In this document: piece by piece, positions 35,263 through 46,349 of the stretch
Position numbering within the stretch: position 1 is the stretch's first letter
Layout: every line of letters starts with the position of its first letter
NCBI GenBank assembly: GCA_026120035.1
Contig: JALRME010000003.1
Location: 186,001-250,000 of the forward strand
DNA: 64,000 bases
Reading direction: 5' to 3'
Source: Coleophoma eucalyptorum
Lineage: Eukaryota; Ascomycota; Leotiomycetes; Helotiales; Dermateaceae
Position numbers and translations under genes: made by a program
The notes under the pieces: generated by a model
What the model saw: the letters and a program-made list of their open reading frames with translations, nothing else
The model's database searches: none
What the model was told of the DNA's origin: nothing

Positions 35263-36590
35263 CTTTTATCAGCGGTGGTATGGATTGGCGCTTGGGGAGT
35301 TCAGGTGCAGAGATCGTTCAAATTGCTTTGGTTATGTCGAAGTCATCGTGATACTTTCTAGCTGTCGGACAGAGTTTGGGCCACCTGGGCTGTAAAATGG
35401 TCTGGAATCCAATGGTTTAGACAAAATTACAACACGTTTCAACAATTAATTGGTATGAGCTTGCTGTGCGACACATATTCTTTAGCGGTGGGTTATGATA
35501 TCCAAGCTTTTTGACTACGAGATGGTTTCTAGACATTGTCTTGCGTTTCTGCGGTGTTGTCTATTCTGCTGATTAATCTTGATCTTCATTCTACATGACC
35601 GTTCCGTCCAGTGAACTATTTCCTCTCTGTCTTAGCTCTATACTCATAATGCCTTAGCCCAATATAACCAACTAATGCTCAACTGCCGCCAAAATGAGGT
35701 TGCCATCCTAGCGAACTAACCCCGCAAATGCTTCTGTGGGCCCCCGTTGGTGCGGAGTACCTGGCCATGTGGAGAACCCTCGTTCTATGCCATTTCTGTA
35801 GGTGGCATGTAGGGGGCCAGAAAAACCTCAGCTGAGTATGTGCTGGCAATGCCACTTGTTGATGACAATTATCGGTTCCATTACTCGATGGCTTCTAAAT
35901 GAGAGTCAACCAGAGTCACTATGTTAATTAGTTACGTTGCATATTTCATTGACTGGTATGTGACTGGATAGGCACATTTTCACTTTGGGGATGCTTTTTT
36001 ATCATTGCTCCGTCGATGGGGGCTTTCGTCCGCGGAACCAGGTCGGATTGAAGACTCCATGAGGTCGTGTCATGTACAACCTTCTCATGTGGTTACAGAT
36101 GGAATTTGTTGAAATACTATAGAGGCGGCAACATAAGGCCAATTAAAGCTGGCATATATAAAACACCAATGTTGTGATTCAGGTCCGAGCTGATTTCATT
36201 GGTGTGGTCCTCAATTTAGCGGCAACCTGTATCGACCCACCTGAGTCAGATACCTTATGAGGCAAGCAGCTCGCTTCAACCTAGGAACTTCGGCTCTTCG
36301 GTTGGTCCTGAAGCATGTTCTGGAGAAGCATTTTGCTACGACTAAACTCTCGGCCTTTTTCTGTTTACCAGTAGTCTTCGTAGTCGTAAGGCGGGGAATT
36401 CTAAAGAGGTGGTGTGAAGCACTATGACGTGGGGCGTTGGGGGATTGTATACGAAAACTACGATTCCATTGGTTGACTTAAATAACACTTGGACATCCTA
36501 TCATTTCAACTCAGTTCTATATATTCACCATTGTATCTTTCTTCCAAAAACACAAATTACTTTGAAGAAATATTTGAATTAACGACCATC
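35263..36590. other. Intergenic stretch upstream of the P450
   Basis: About 1.3 kb with no long frame. The last 100 bases, with TTGGTTGACTTAAATAA and a pyrimidine-rich leader, look like the P450 promoter. No site is assigned. Confidence 0.55.
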
Positions 36591-38605
36591 ATGAGGACCT
36601 CGCCAGAAGTCCTAGCTGCGCTAATTGGGTCAGTGTTCGGAATCACATCCCACTTAGGCTATTTCATCCATGGTGAACACCATCTGCAATCTGGTCGAAT
36701 ACTGCTATCCTTTCTGTTTGGGCCCATACTCGTATTTGTTGGAATCCTAAGATTAGATGGCACTTCTTCTATTGCAACCGCCGCAAAACTAACCACCATC
36801 ACATCGACATCATACTTTACCGCCCTCTCCCTCAGTATTCTCACCTATCGAGTTTTCTTCCATCCTCTGCGAAACTTCCCAGGACCATTCAGCGCGAAAC
36901 TTAGCAAGATCACTCATGTTCTTCGTGTTGCAAAGGACTACGACAATTTTCGTCAAGCAGATGCGCTGCACAAGAAGTACGGTGATATTGTGAGGTGTGT
37001 ATCACAACCTTGATTTCTTCGGAAAGGAGCTGACGATACTTCAGAGTTGGCCCTAACGAGCTGACCATAATAATTCCCGAGGCAGTGCCTGCAATTGGGG
37101 GTGTTGGTTCTAAATGCACCAAATCAGCTTGGTACGAGGTAATCGGCCTCCCACATAAGTCACTGCAACTTAACCGCGATCGGGTTGTTCATGACAAGAG
37201 GCGCAAAGTCTGGGATCGGGGATTCAGCGCGAAAGGTAAGGCCTACTTTGTCAAGAATGACATTATGCTATGGGATGATTTGCTAAATTATCACAAGCTC
37301 TGCGAGACTATGAGGGCCGTGTTACAGGCTATGCAAATGATTTGATGAAACAACTGGCCACCTTCGCTGGGAAACCTTTCGATGCCTCCCTGTGGTTCAA
37401 CTTCTATTCTTTTGATGTGATGGGTGATTTGGCATTCGGAAGTTCGTTCGACTCATTAAAAAGAGGCGAGCAGGTAAGGCATTACAGCCCTTTTCTGGTC
37501 AATGGCTGACAGAACAAAGCATCACGCCCTCAAGACTTTACAGGAAGGCATGGCACCCTTGGGTTTCCTCTCGCCTCTACCTTGGATCTTCCCAGTACTT
37601 CATCTCATTCCTGGTGCTTCGGATGGCATCAAGGAATTTATCGACTTCTGCGACAAGCAAATCGAAAGGCGAAAGGAGGTCAGGAACACATTCCCATGAT
37701 AAATATATGTTAGTTGGCTAATCTTGAGCACAGAAAGAGCCCGAGGTTCCAGACATCATGAGCTGGCTCATTGACGCCGAAAAGTCCAGTACTGATCCAA
37801 TCCATAAAGATCCTGAGTAACAACCATCCCAATCCTAGAGACGCGACTTGCTAATACTACGTAGTTGGCTTCACGGCGACGCTCGTCTTGTGATTGTAGC
37901 AGGAAGTGACACCACCGCTTCAACACTTACTTATATTTTCTATTACCTAGCTCGTTCGCCAGAAATTGTTGCCCGAATCCGCGAGGAGCTGAAGCCGATT
38001 TACCAAGCAGGGTCCCCGACCGAGAGCAAGGATATTCAGGATGCCAAGTACTTGAATGGAGTTATAAATGAGGCATTGCGGTTGCACCCACCTGTTCCGA
38101 GCGGTCTTTTGAGGCAGACTCCACCAGAAGGCATTACTATTGGATCTACTTTTATTCCCGGGGATGTGACCATCTCAGCACCAACTTGGACGATGGGAAG
38201 ATGTCAGTTATATGCACAGTTTGATCTTCTCTCAGAGTGAAGTGTACTGACTATGATGCGTAGTGGAATCTTGCTACCAACACGCCGAAGAATTCCTCCC
38301 TGAGAGATGGGGTGACAGGCCAGAACTCATCCATAACAAAGCGGGCTTCACACCGTTCTCTGCCGGTAGGCTCTCGAGTGAAGATTCCTCGTCCTGATTT
38401 AACTAATTCCTCATCAGGAGCATACTCTTGCATTGGCAAGCAACTCGCACTGATGGAACTGCGTGTTGTGATCGCACGAATCACTACACAATTCGATGTC
38501 TCATTTGCGCCGGGGGAAGATGGAACGGATCTGATGACGAAGACTCGCGATGTTTTCACTTTGGACATGGCGCCTCTGAGGATGATATTCACGAAGCGAT
38601 CATGA
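36591..38605 (+). CDS. Cytochrome P450 monooxygenase
   Basis: Eight exons, 36591..36994, 37045..37235, 37298..37473, 37520..37678, 37734..37816, 37865..38202, 38264..38365 and 38418..38605, give 546 residues. The N-terminus has two or three hydrophobic helices and a YFIHGEHHL motif seen in benzoate-hydroxylase/tryprostatin B 6-hydroxylase-like P450s. Landmarks in order: proline hinge (FHPLRNFPGP), I-helix AGSDTTAS, K-helix ExxR in NEALRLHPP, FLPERW, and the heme loop FSAGAYSCIGK with Cys489. The position normally Arg or His before the Cys is Tyr, which is common in this subgroup. It is a heme monooxygenase of the ER membrane. The substrate is unknown. No other biosynthetic gene is adjacent, so a cluster role is not supported. 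Confidence 0.9.
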
Positions 38606-39656
38606 AAGGAATTTCGGTGTTTTTGTACTTAGCAGCAGGAAATAGCTCAGTAGTAGCGGAGAAAATTTTGTCTCAAGCTTAGCAAAATGAAGTCATAGTG
38701 AAGGTGTGGACATTCGCTGTATCTTTTGGAACGACTCTCATTGTATAGGAGGGACTTTGTATACCAGCGTTGGCATGGACCAGAAATATCACCAGTGAGT
38801 TAACAAACTCATGTTATGTGTTCCCGCCTCCTAAAGGTGCATGAAGAAATGTTAAGCGACGAGACTCTCCTCTCTAACAAACAGCAATGCACAAACTGTA
38901 GATGTGTATCATAAGCCAAAATTGTAACTTCTCTCCTTATAGTTACACCTCAGCTTGTTTATACCTTCATCCCTATCGAATTGAGGAGATTGTGGGCCAC
39001 AGAGGGCATACCTCTCTTTCTGGAAAGGAAGGGGTTTGCATTTCTTGATTTGAAAACTGTTTAACTCTTTATCCTTAGCCACAATTTATTATCTGGATTT
39101 CTCAGTACGAGACCTAAGGGAAATTTATTCACCGCCAGAAAAGTTGTTATGAGTGGTGTGTGGCTCCTAGAACCCTTGAGCATTGGAAGGAGTTCTTTGA
39201 GTTATCGTGATCGATGTAGGACTTAAGTGCTTTAGTTCTTGCCACTTTACTATATCGAAATTCACAAGCCTATCAAATAAAATACCGATTCATAATTCAG
39301 GATAAGGGCTAGAGCAATGCTCTCCTTGTAGCCTAAAGGCCTCCAATTTGCTAGTGACAAGTTTCACTTCCGCACCTTCCTAAAGCGGCTCGCCGAGATT
39401 CGTGCTTACGTCCATTGCTCTGAATGCTTTCCTTGCGAACTTCCTATCTTTGCTGCTGAGACCAATGCTCTGCATTTCTGTATACTTAATATAAGCCCGC
39501 CAAGTATTTTGAATCGTTGCCATCTGCTCTTCTGGCCATCTCAACCCTACTCTAACCCGCGGTTCAACATTCTACAACACAAGTGGGCATCGGCATCTGC
39601 AATCACCTGACATCAACACCAATATCCTCTTTATCCTCTATCTTCTATTCTCTATC
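38606..39656. other. Intergenic stretch
   Basis: About 1 kb between the P450 and the acetyltransferase, A/T-rich, with no supported gene. The last 60 bases (repeated CTCTATC/TCTTCTATTC) are a pyrimidine-rich leader for the downstream gene. Confidence 0.6.
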
Positions 39657-40280
39657 ATGAAGAATCCCTTTCAATCTGCCCGGCTCACTTACCGGGCTGT
39701 TGAAGCAGCAGATGAAGCCTTCATTCATAGTATAAACCTCAACCCCGTCGATGCTGCCAATGCCAACAGCAGTCTTTTGAGGCCCGCGAGCCAAAAATGG
39801 AGTGCGGGAATGCACAAGTACATCTCAGAGAAAGCCTTGCTTGGGGTCATTATTTGCTTATCATCCGAGGAAAAGCCAGAGATCACTGAGAAAGAAACGG
39901 AAGGCGGAGGAGAGAAAAAGAAAGAATTGGTTCCTATTGGCCAGATCCACTTGAGCCATTCGAAGGTTGGTGAGCAGCATCGTGGTGCTGAGATTGGTAT
40001 TGATATCAAGACCGAATATCAGGGCAAAGGCTATGGTAGTGAGGCAATCTATTGGATTGTGAACTGGGCTTTCCAGTCGGCTGGAATTCACCGAGTTGGC
40101 ATCGATGCTTTTGAGTATAATGAAGGTGCTTGTAGGCTCTATGAGAAGTTGGGCTTTACAAAAGATGGAAGATTGCGGGAGGCAATGTGGTTTGATGGGA
40201 AGTGGTGGGATATTTTGGAATTTAGTATTTTGGAGCAGGAGTGGCGGGAGAGGGGAAAAGTTGTGAAACTACTGGAGTAG
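39657..40280 (+). CDS. GNAT-family N-acetyltransferase (RimJ-like)
   Basis: Single exon, 207 residues. The start MKNPFQSARLTYRAVEAAD is the usual first strand of RimJ/RimL-type GNAT enzymes. The acetyl-CoA loop is visible as EYQGKGYGSEAI (Q/R-x-x-G-x-G), followed by IHRVGIDAFEYNEGACRLYEKLGF, the motif-B part with the conserved Asn and Tyr-Glu-Lys-Leu-Gly-Phe. A Lys/Glu-rich insert (about residues 72-96) lies between strands. Such enzymes acetylate an amine on a small molecule or a protein N-terminus. The substrate cannot be told. It is convergent with the decayed gene at 40358. Confidence 0.9.
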   Translation: MKNPFQSARLTYRAVEAADEAFIHSINLNPVDAANANSSLLRPASQKWSAGMHKYISEKALLGVIICLSSEEKPEITEKETEGGGEKKKELVPIGQIHLSHSKVGEQHRGAEIGIDIKTEYQGKGYGSEAIYWIVNWAFQSAGIHRVGIDAFEYNEGACRLYEKLGFTKDGRLREAMWFDGKWWDILEFSILEQEWRERGKVVKLLE

Positions 40281-40357
40281 TGGACTCTGATATCTAGAAG
40301 TTCTATCTGTAGCAATAACATCCCATCAGCTGAGCAACTATCTTCTGGGCTCAATAC

Positions 40358-40930
40358 TCATCGTTTGACTGTTTCTTCCTTGGGGTTTCCGCCCAAGAGT
40401 TGTTTTTCGTAGTCGCCGATAAGTTGCAAGAGCCAGCCAAGGATGAATCCGCCAGGATAAGTTTCTGGCTGGTTGAATGATGTGAAGAGATAAAGTTTTC
40501 ACTTTGTATAAGCCGTCCCTGATTCAAAGTAAGTATCTACAGTACACTCATCCGGTTGAAACATCTTACCTATATATGTGGAAAAGTCCCAGCTTCGAAT
40601 GTCTCGATTTTTTGAGTGTTTCTTAGATGAAAGATAATGATGCGCTCGTCCTCGAGAGCTTCTGAGATAGAGTGTTTGGTTTGGCTTGTTGCATCAGGGG
40701 AAGTAGACAAAGACAGCCGGGAAAGATAGTTGCTTGTATTCTCACCAAGCTCCTACCTTGACCAAACTTGAGTAGAGCAACCAGCGATGGTTTCATCGTC
40801 TTACCTACGAGTATTCGGTATCGCATACTCAATGCGAGGAAGCACGATATAACTTTTGTCGCGGAGATAGCGTCTGCAATGCAGATCATTCTGATACATT
40901 TGACTTCCTCTTCACCAAGTATAAATCGGT
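40358..40930 (-). pseudogene. Decayed gene with conserved-looking but disrupted exons
   Basis: Minus-strand segments look protein-coding but cannot be joined. An upstream piece reads QMYQNDLHCRRYLRDKSY then IVLPRIEYAIPNTRR and ends at a good donor (GTAAGA). A middle piece reads SISEALEDERIIIFHLRN then TQKIETFEAGTFPHI and runs into TAG at its donor. The last piece (40358..40495) reads LYLFTSFNQPETYPGGFI then LGWLLQLIGDYEKQLLG to a stop, with TGA just before it. The frame phases at the two inferred introns do not fit, and two in-frame stops sit at the junctions. This is what a recently broken gene looks like. The family is not recognised. Alternative splicing that I missed could still rescue it. 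Confidence 0.45.
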
Positions 40931-42840
40931 TGAGAGAACAGTAGCAGCAGCAGCAGTGATTCAATATCCAGCCCAGAGTCTGAGATTAACCGTATCGCTA
41001 TCTGCGCGAACCTAGCTATCTAAGCAACTCTGGAGGGAACGGTGTTGTTTCCAGTCGGAACTCTTCTGGTGCATATTCCTATCTCCAGTCTCAATGAAAA
41101 GAAAGCTTTGCGACATCGCCTCGGGTACAAGTGATGCTCATTGAGAGATATGTATCAATCACACCTTCTCAAGTAACCTCTCCCACCTGCTTGATGTAAA
41201 GATATGGGGGTTGACAAAATCTCAAGCGCCCCATAAGCAAAAAAGCCGCAGAACTATACCAAGACTTTCCTGGGCGCGAGAGGGTTGCATTGAGTCAGCC
41301 TGCACCTTCTCGTAACCATTGATGCTCTTCTGCCCAAGAGTTTTGTCATTAATATTGAGAAGTCCACTTTGAGCAAATATATTGCATTTGCTGTACGGTG
41401 GGTCGCTGCGCCAAGGGCCCAAGGCTTTCATGACTAGAATGCAGTAAAAGAGACTCTCCCCTTATTTGCCTGAACTGCATTTTTGTAGTCGTCATATGAC
41501 GCTGCCAGTCTACATGGAAATGTTGATCGGTGAACGAGAGTAATGTTCGCTCTGATAATTCTTGGCAAGACAATAGGCCGTTGATACACCGAATACTCCA
41601 CCTCTTGAAATCGGCTAGGAAGGTGTAACGATATCAATTTTTGGCGACGACAACGGCCACTTCTAGGGCTCTGAAGCCAATCAATTATTCAATGCCTAGC
41701 ACTGCTATCTCGGCTTGTTTAGGGAGTTGCAATATCATAGAGCATTGATCCCCCATGAAAATTGACTCGACATTACCGGATGTGGCGGAGAAATCAGATA
41801 AGGAGAGAGCAACGCACCGACCGCGAACGACGGTGTCTGATAACTTCCTCCTTGGTATCGAGGTGCGTGGATGATCGGACGAGCAGCGGCCAGTACAGAT
41901 AGGAGAGAATGAAGTTCGACAGGGCCAAGATAACCTGTTGCGAGTGTACATGAAGCGAGTGCAGGACCGTGGGATAGTTCATCTGCACCACTCCACTGAT
42001 GATAGCATTCTACCACACCTGCAGCAGCAGCAACTCTGAATGGACGAGACTGCAAAGTCTTGCAAGCAAAAAATGGGACGGAGCCAGGTATTTATGCAGG
42101 TCGGCATCGATTCTACGGCCAGGGGTATTCGGATCAGCGATAAACTTGCTCGTCTCCTCGTCTCCCGTCTACTCCTGGCTTCTGCAGCGGGAGATATCTT
42201 ATCCCATCCCGGACTGCATTAGTGTCGGTTCTTGTTTCCACGACCTCCACTTCCACTTCCACTTCTTCGAACATTCTCCTCATCCTGTAAGATTGCCACA
42301 GCATCCGCTGCCTTCTCTCCACGTCTAGTACCATCGCCCAATGCTCCATTTCATGCGATCGGCGAACTGTCGATATTTGTGCCCTTGGAAACTCTGATTG
42401 GTAATTTCCGCATGCCTGTTCTGGACCATGGACGACGGTTGGGATGTGCAAGATTTGTTTCTTGTTTCTGTCAAAATCAACACTGCCGTTTCATATGCCG
42501 CAGCTCCACCAACCTACCCCATTGGGTCCACTGGTACCCAAAGGACAATTTGGGACTGTCCAAGCCTCTTACTCTGGTTGAACTTCTACCTCTCGAGTCA
42601 TGAAGTCGAATCCATGCGGATGTCAAAAATGCGATGCTGGCTTTCTTACGTATTAGGATGTTGATTGGCTTTTGAGACTCGAGAAATGGAATCACACAAT
42701 CATCAGGGTCGAGAGTACGCGCAAATCGCTGCATTGGATATCTTGATTTAAAGCAAAGAACAGAAAACGGAAAAGATGATACACCGAAAAGAAACCGGCA
42801 ACGCTCGCCTCGACAATGCCAATACAAATTACTTTCAGAA
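40931..42840. other. 1.9 kb gene-poor stretch
   Basis: Short overlapping frames on both strands with no common splice pattern. The proximal part may hold the lost 5' end of the decayed gene at 40358..40930. No motif, RNA gene or transposon end recognised. Confidence 0.5.
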
Positions 42841-43978
42841 TTACACAACCATGATAATGTACTGTCCGTCTAGCTGCGTCAGACCTTGGATCGCTATTAT
42901 GTCTTGTGGTAGTTCGTTTACTGTTTGCTGAGCTCGGGGAATTGGTGTGAACTGCTCGGTGGTTGCATTCAGCGCTCGCCTTGCCACCATCAATGATTGA
43001 CTTGGGGAAGTTCCATTGGACTTGAGTGCTGTGAACATGGCTCTATTGACTATAATTGGCTCTAGTTAGTGGAGTTCTCATTCTTGGACCGAAGGGATCT
43101 CTTACAAGGTACGCTCACGCGAGAGTTGACCCTCACATTGGGGTCGCTAGTGTTCACAACCCACGCAAAGCTGTTGAGCGATTGCGTATTGGCCGGCATT
43201 GTAGTAGGGTTTATGCCGTTGATGATGTCGACATTCATCCGCAAAGGGGTTTCCGCTTGGGTGGAGAAACGAAGCCCATCTACGAATTCTGCATCTTGGA
43301 TTCCAGGTCCACCAGTCATGTTTACGGTGCGGGTTTCTCCCTGTCCATACTGCACGAAGATATTTGTTGTGTCTTCGGTCGTTCTTCCAAGTAGCATATA
43401 CTCTCCATCCAAACTAGTCATCTTGATGATGCGAGTATTATTCTCACTGAGATGCACGTTCCTTGTTGCGTCGTTGACAACCCAGCTTTGCTTGTCTGCA
43501 GCAAGAGTTCCGACGTAAGTGTTAGATGGGTTGATACCCTGTGCGGCTAAGTTGCCTAGATCAAAAGGAATCTCGATCTTCGCAATCAAGTCATTTGCCG
43601 TTTCGTTCATAGTAATGATGTATGAGTAGTTCATCAGAGCCACAAATGGGCTCCCAGTAGTTCCAGAGACAAATTGGGCAGGCAATGGAGCTGTGTTTTG
43701 CTTGACTACAAGGGTCCGATTCTTCGGTGAAAACAGGTCCAGAGCCAAACCATCGGCAAAGTCTTGATCGGTCCGGCCCATCTATGTTGATCAGCATTAT
43801 TGTATATATATATATATATATTATACATGGAGCTATCAAGCTGACTTACAGCACCAAGAACATCTACCTTGTCACCGAAGGTTGGCAGCTTCTCCTGGGC
43901 GACAATCCCAGAGAGGAAGGTGGAAAACACAGTGCATGCGAATAGGGAGGCACCAGCCCGCTGGGAAATCGAAACCAT
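42841..43978 (-). CDS. Secreted glycoprotein of unknown function
   Basis: Three minus-strand exons, 43850..43978, 43106..43781 and 42841..43049, give 337 residues. The first 27 residues (MVSISQRAGASLFACTVFST then FLSGIVAQE) form a clear signal peptide ending near VAQ. The body has several N-x-S/T sites (NRT, NYS, NET, NNT, NMT, NTS and others) and a repeated beta-strand look (YMLLGRTTEDTTNIFVQYG). No membrane helix follows, so it is probably secreted or wall-associated. Intron 1 (43782..43849) contains a TA microsatellite. Intron 2 joins SVP to FNRAMF. I recognise the type as a fungal hypothetical extracellular protein but no catalytic motif. A role in the cell wall or in interaction with a host is only a guess. 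Confidence 0.8.
43803..43822. repeat. TA dinucleotide microsatellite
   Basis: About nine TA units lie inside intron 1 of the secreted protein gene on the minus strand. Length variation here would not change the protein but could affect splicing. Confidence 0.85.
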
Positions 43979-46349
43979 GATATTGATAAGAATGGAACAC
44001 GTCAGTGATGAGCTCGAAAAAGTGGGTGCTTAATGAAAGTGGAGCTCTAGGCTTCTAAGTTAAGTATGTGTGTTGTAATGACATGCCAGCAACCGCGGGA
44101 GATCTCCATTATTTAAAGATGTGATGCTGGGGTTGTAGTACCGTCCTCATCAGAGATCCTGGCCACCCGTATTCCTGTGTTTGGGCACTAGCAGTTCTCT
44201 CAGTCCAAAGTTTGGTCCAAGCGACCGTTTCAGTTTGGTCGGAACATCTTGCGCGCCGAACTACTCGCATACAGAGTGCACGTTATTTGCCAAGTCGGGT
44301 GACATTCTTTGAATCCTGAGAGTTACACCTCGTTGAGACAGCGCGCAAATAAAGAATGTCATTCTATCTTGGTGTCTAGGAAGCTTGAAATCTGGGTTCT
44401 TCAGCCTTTCCCGATGTACATCTTCCAAGAGCTTCGAGTTAATTACTCTGCAGTCTCTTTGCCGGAGGGAGTGGGGAGGTCCAGTCCGTTACTATCCACA
44501 GTTCTAAACCTTAATAAAGACTGCCGTACGCGACCTTGCTATCACAATCATGTCGGTCATGCAGATACTGCCATGTGAGCAGGGGTGGAAAATTAGTCCA
44601 GCGGACCACACCAGCAACATGTTGATGCACAAGTCTTGATAAGGCGCAGCACGATAAACTTTGCTCACCCAGTGACATGCTCGGGTTTGAGCTGAGAAAA
44701 TGGAAGCCCAGTGGGAATTACGGTTGCCGGAAGGTGGTGGTCGCTAAGCCTCAAGGGTACGGGTGAGCACCAATAGGCACAGCCGACAAATCAATCACTG
44801 TAACTGAAAGGACTGTCACTTATTGACTTATACTGGCCACTGAGTTGCACTGCACACCAGGGAAACCTTTTATCATCTAATGTTTTCGAGAATTTGCCGG
44901 AGTCTGAAAGTGCCTCAGGTACGTGGTGAACTGCCTCTGGCTGAATGTGGTGAGCCTCAACTAAGCGACCACAGCCTAATACCAACTAATACAGCAAGTC
45001 TCTTTCTCCACAGATGCGCATTGCCAGAACTACTCAAGTACAGATGCCCAGAAAAGAAAATGCAAATGCAAAGACAAAAGACTGGGCGTCTCATTTTTCA
45101 ATTACCTCCACATCCACACAGCGTTGAGGAGCCTATCACAGACTCATTTGCACCTGTCACTTGCTTGGTTCGAGCGACGGACTGAGTGGGCTAGTGTTTT
45201 CAAGGAACAAATTAGAGCCAGTCCACCAAGCCTGTGGTTCCATTAAGCTCTGGGGAATGGGTAAAAATATGCATGTGCCGGGAAGATCGTTTGCTTCGAG
45301 GACGGGGCTAGAGTAGAAGTAAGGCTGATGTCGTTCTGGTACTAGTGCTAAGCCTTTTTGTCCTACAGGTTTCGTTTCAATACCCTCTTGGCCATCCGAG
45401 CGGGAGCCTCAGCCAAGCGAATCCCAAGTGCCGGCAAACCATTGAACCACAACGTGGATGTCACTCTCCCTTACGCCCAGATGTTCGTGGAACCAAGCCT
45501 TTCCATTGATCTGATGGTTGAATGTCACTTGAGCCCTGGCCACGCATCTCTGTCGTAAGCGAGCATCTGCTAGCGCACCCGCTTCGCATTCTCATACGCA
45601 TCCCTCTTTCCTCCTTCAACCCATACCCTGTTCACATTGCTTCCTTGCGTGTTGCTATTCAATATGCACGACACCGGCCAGCCAGGGGGGGATCAGTGGG
45701 CGGCTGCTCAGACTACGACTTTCCTCTCCACTGTTCCAAAATTCTAAGCGACGTCGTTCTGCTTCATTACGTCTCAGCTTCTTGTTGGCACGAGAGCTTC
45801 CGGGCTGTTCTTTGACACAAACCATTACCCCAGCTCCCGATTTTGCCTCGGTGGACCTCGCGGATGAGTGCGGTTGGCTGTCGAAACGACGATCCTGATA
45901 GTATACTTGTTCGTAATAAACTTTCCCATGTCACCATGCTCTCTTCATTGGGCTCTCTTATCTCCAGCCCTTCTTTTGATACTTTACATATTTCTATGAA
46001 GCTCGGAATATATTCACGATAACTCCCGAATTTTGACCCACCTAGTCCTACGCTGCAGTGACATATTTTGTTCCTATTTTAATTTATCTTTATCGACCGC
46101 TCGTTTTGGGATCTCCGTCTTTCATATGCTATATACATCATAGGGCTCCAGGTGTTACTTAGTCTGAAGAAGTATACAACAAGTCATTCGAACAGCCTCC
46201 TACTATCAGTATCGATTCGAAGCCCGATCTAAAAACTGGCTAGACAACTACGACAGCCTTTCACCTATATCTAAGGCTTTCTCATTCCGGTTGATGAGTA
46301 CTGTCTCGACAAGCCTAGATCTCTGATCGCGCCACTTCACGACAGCAGA
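43979..46349. other. 2.4 kb divergent intergenic region
   Basis: Between the secreted-protein start (minus) and the MFS start (plus), so it must contain both promoters. Pyrimidine-rich stretches precede the MFS gene. Frames here (for example 45358..45815) are short and show no recognisable motif. Confidence 0.55.
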
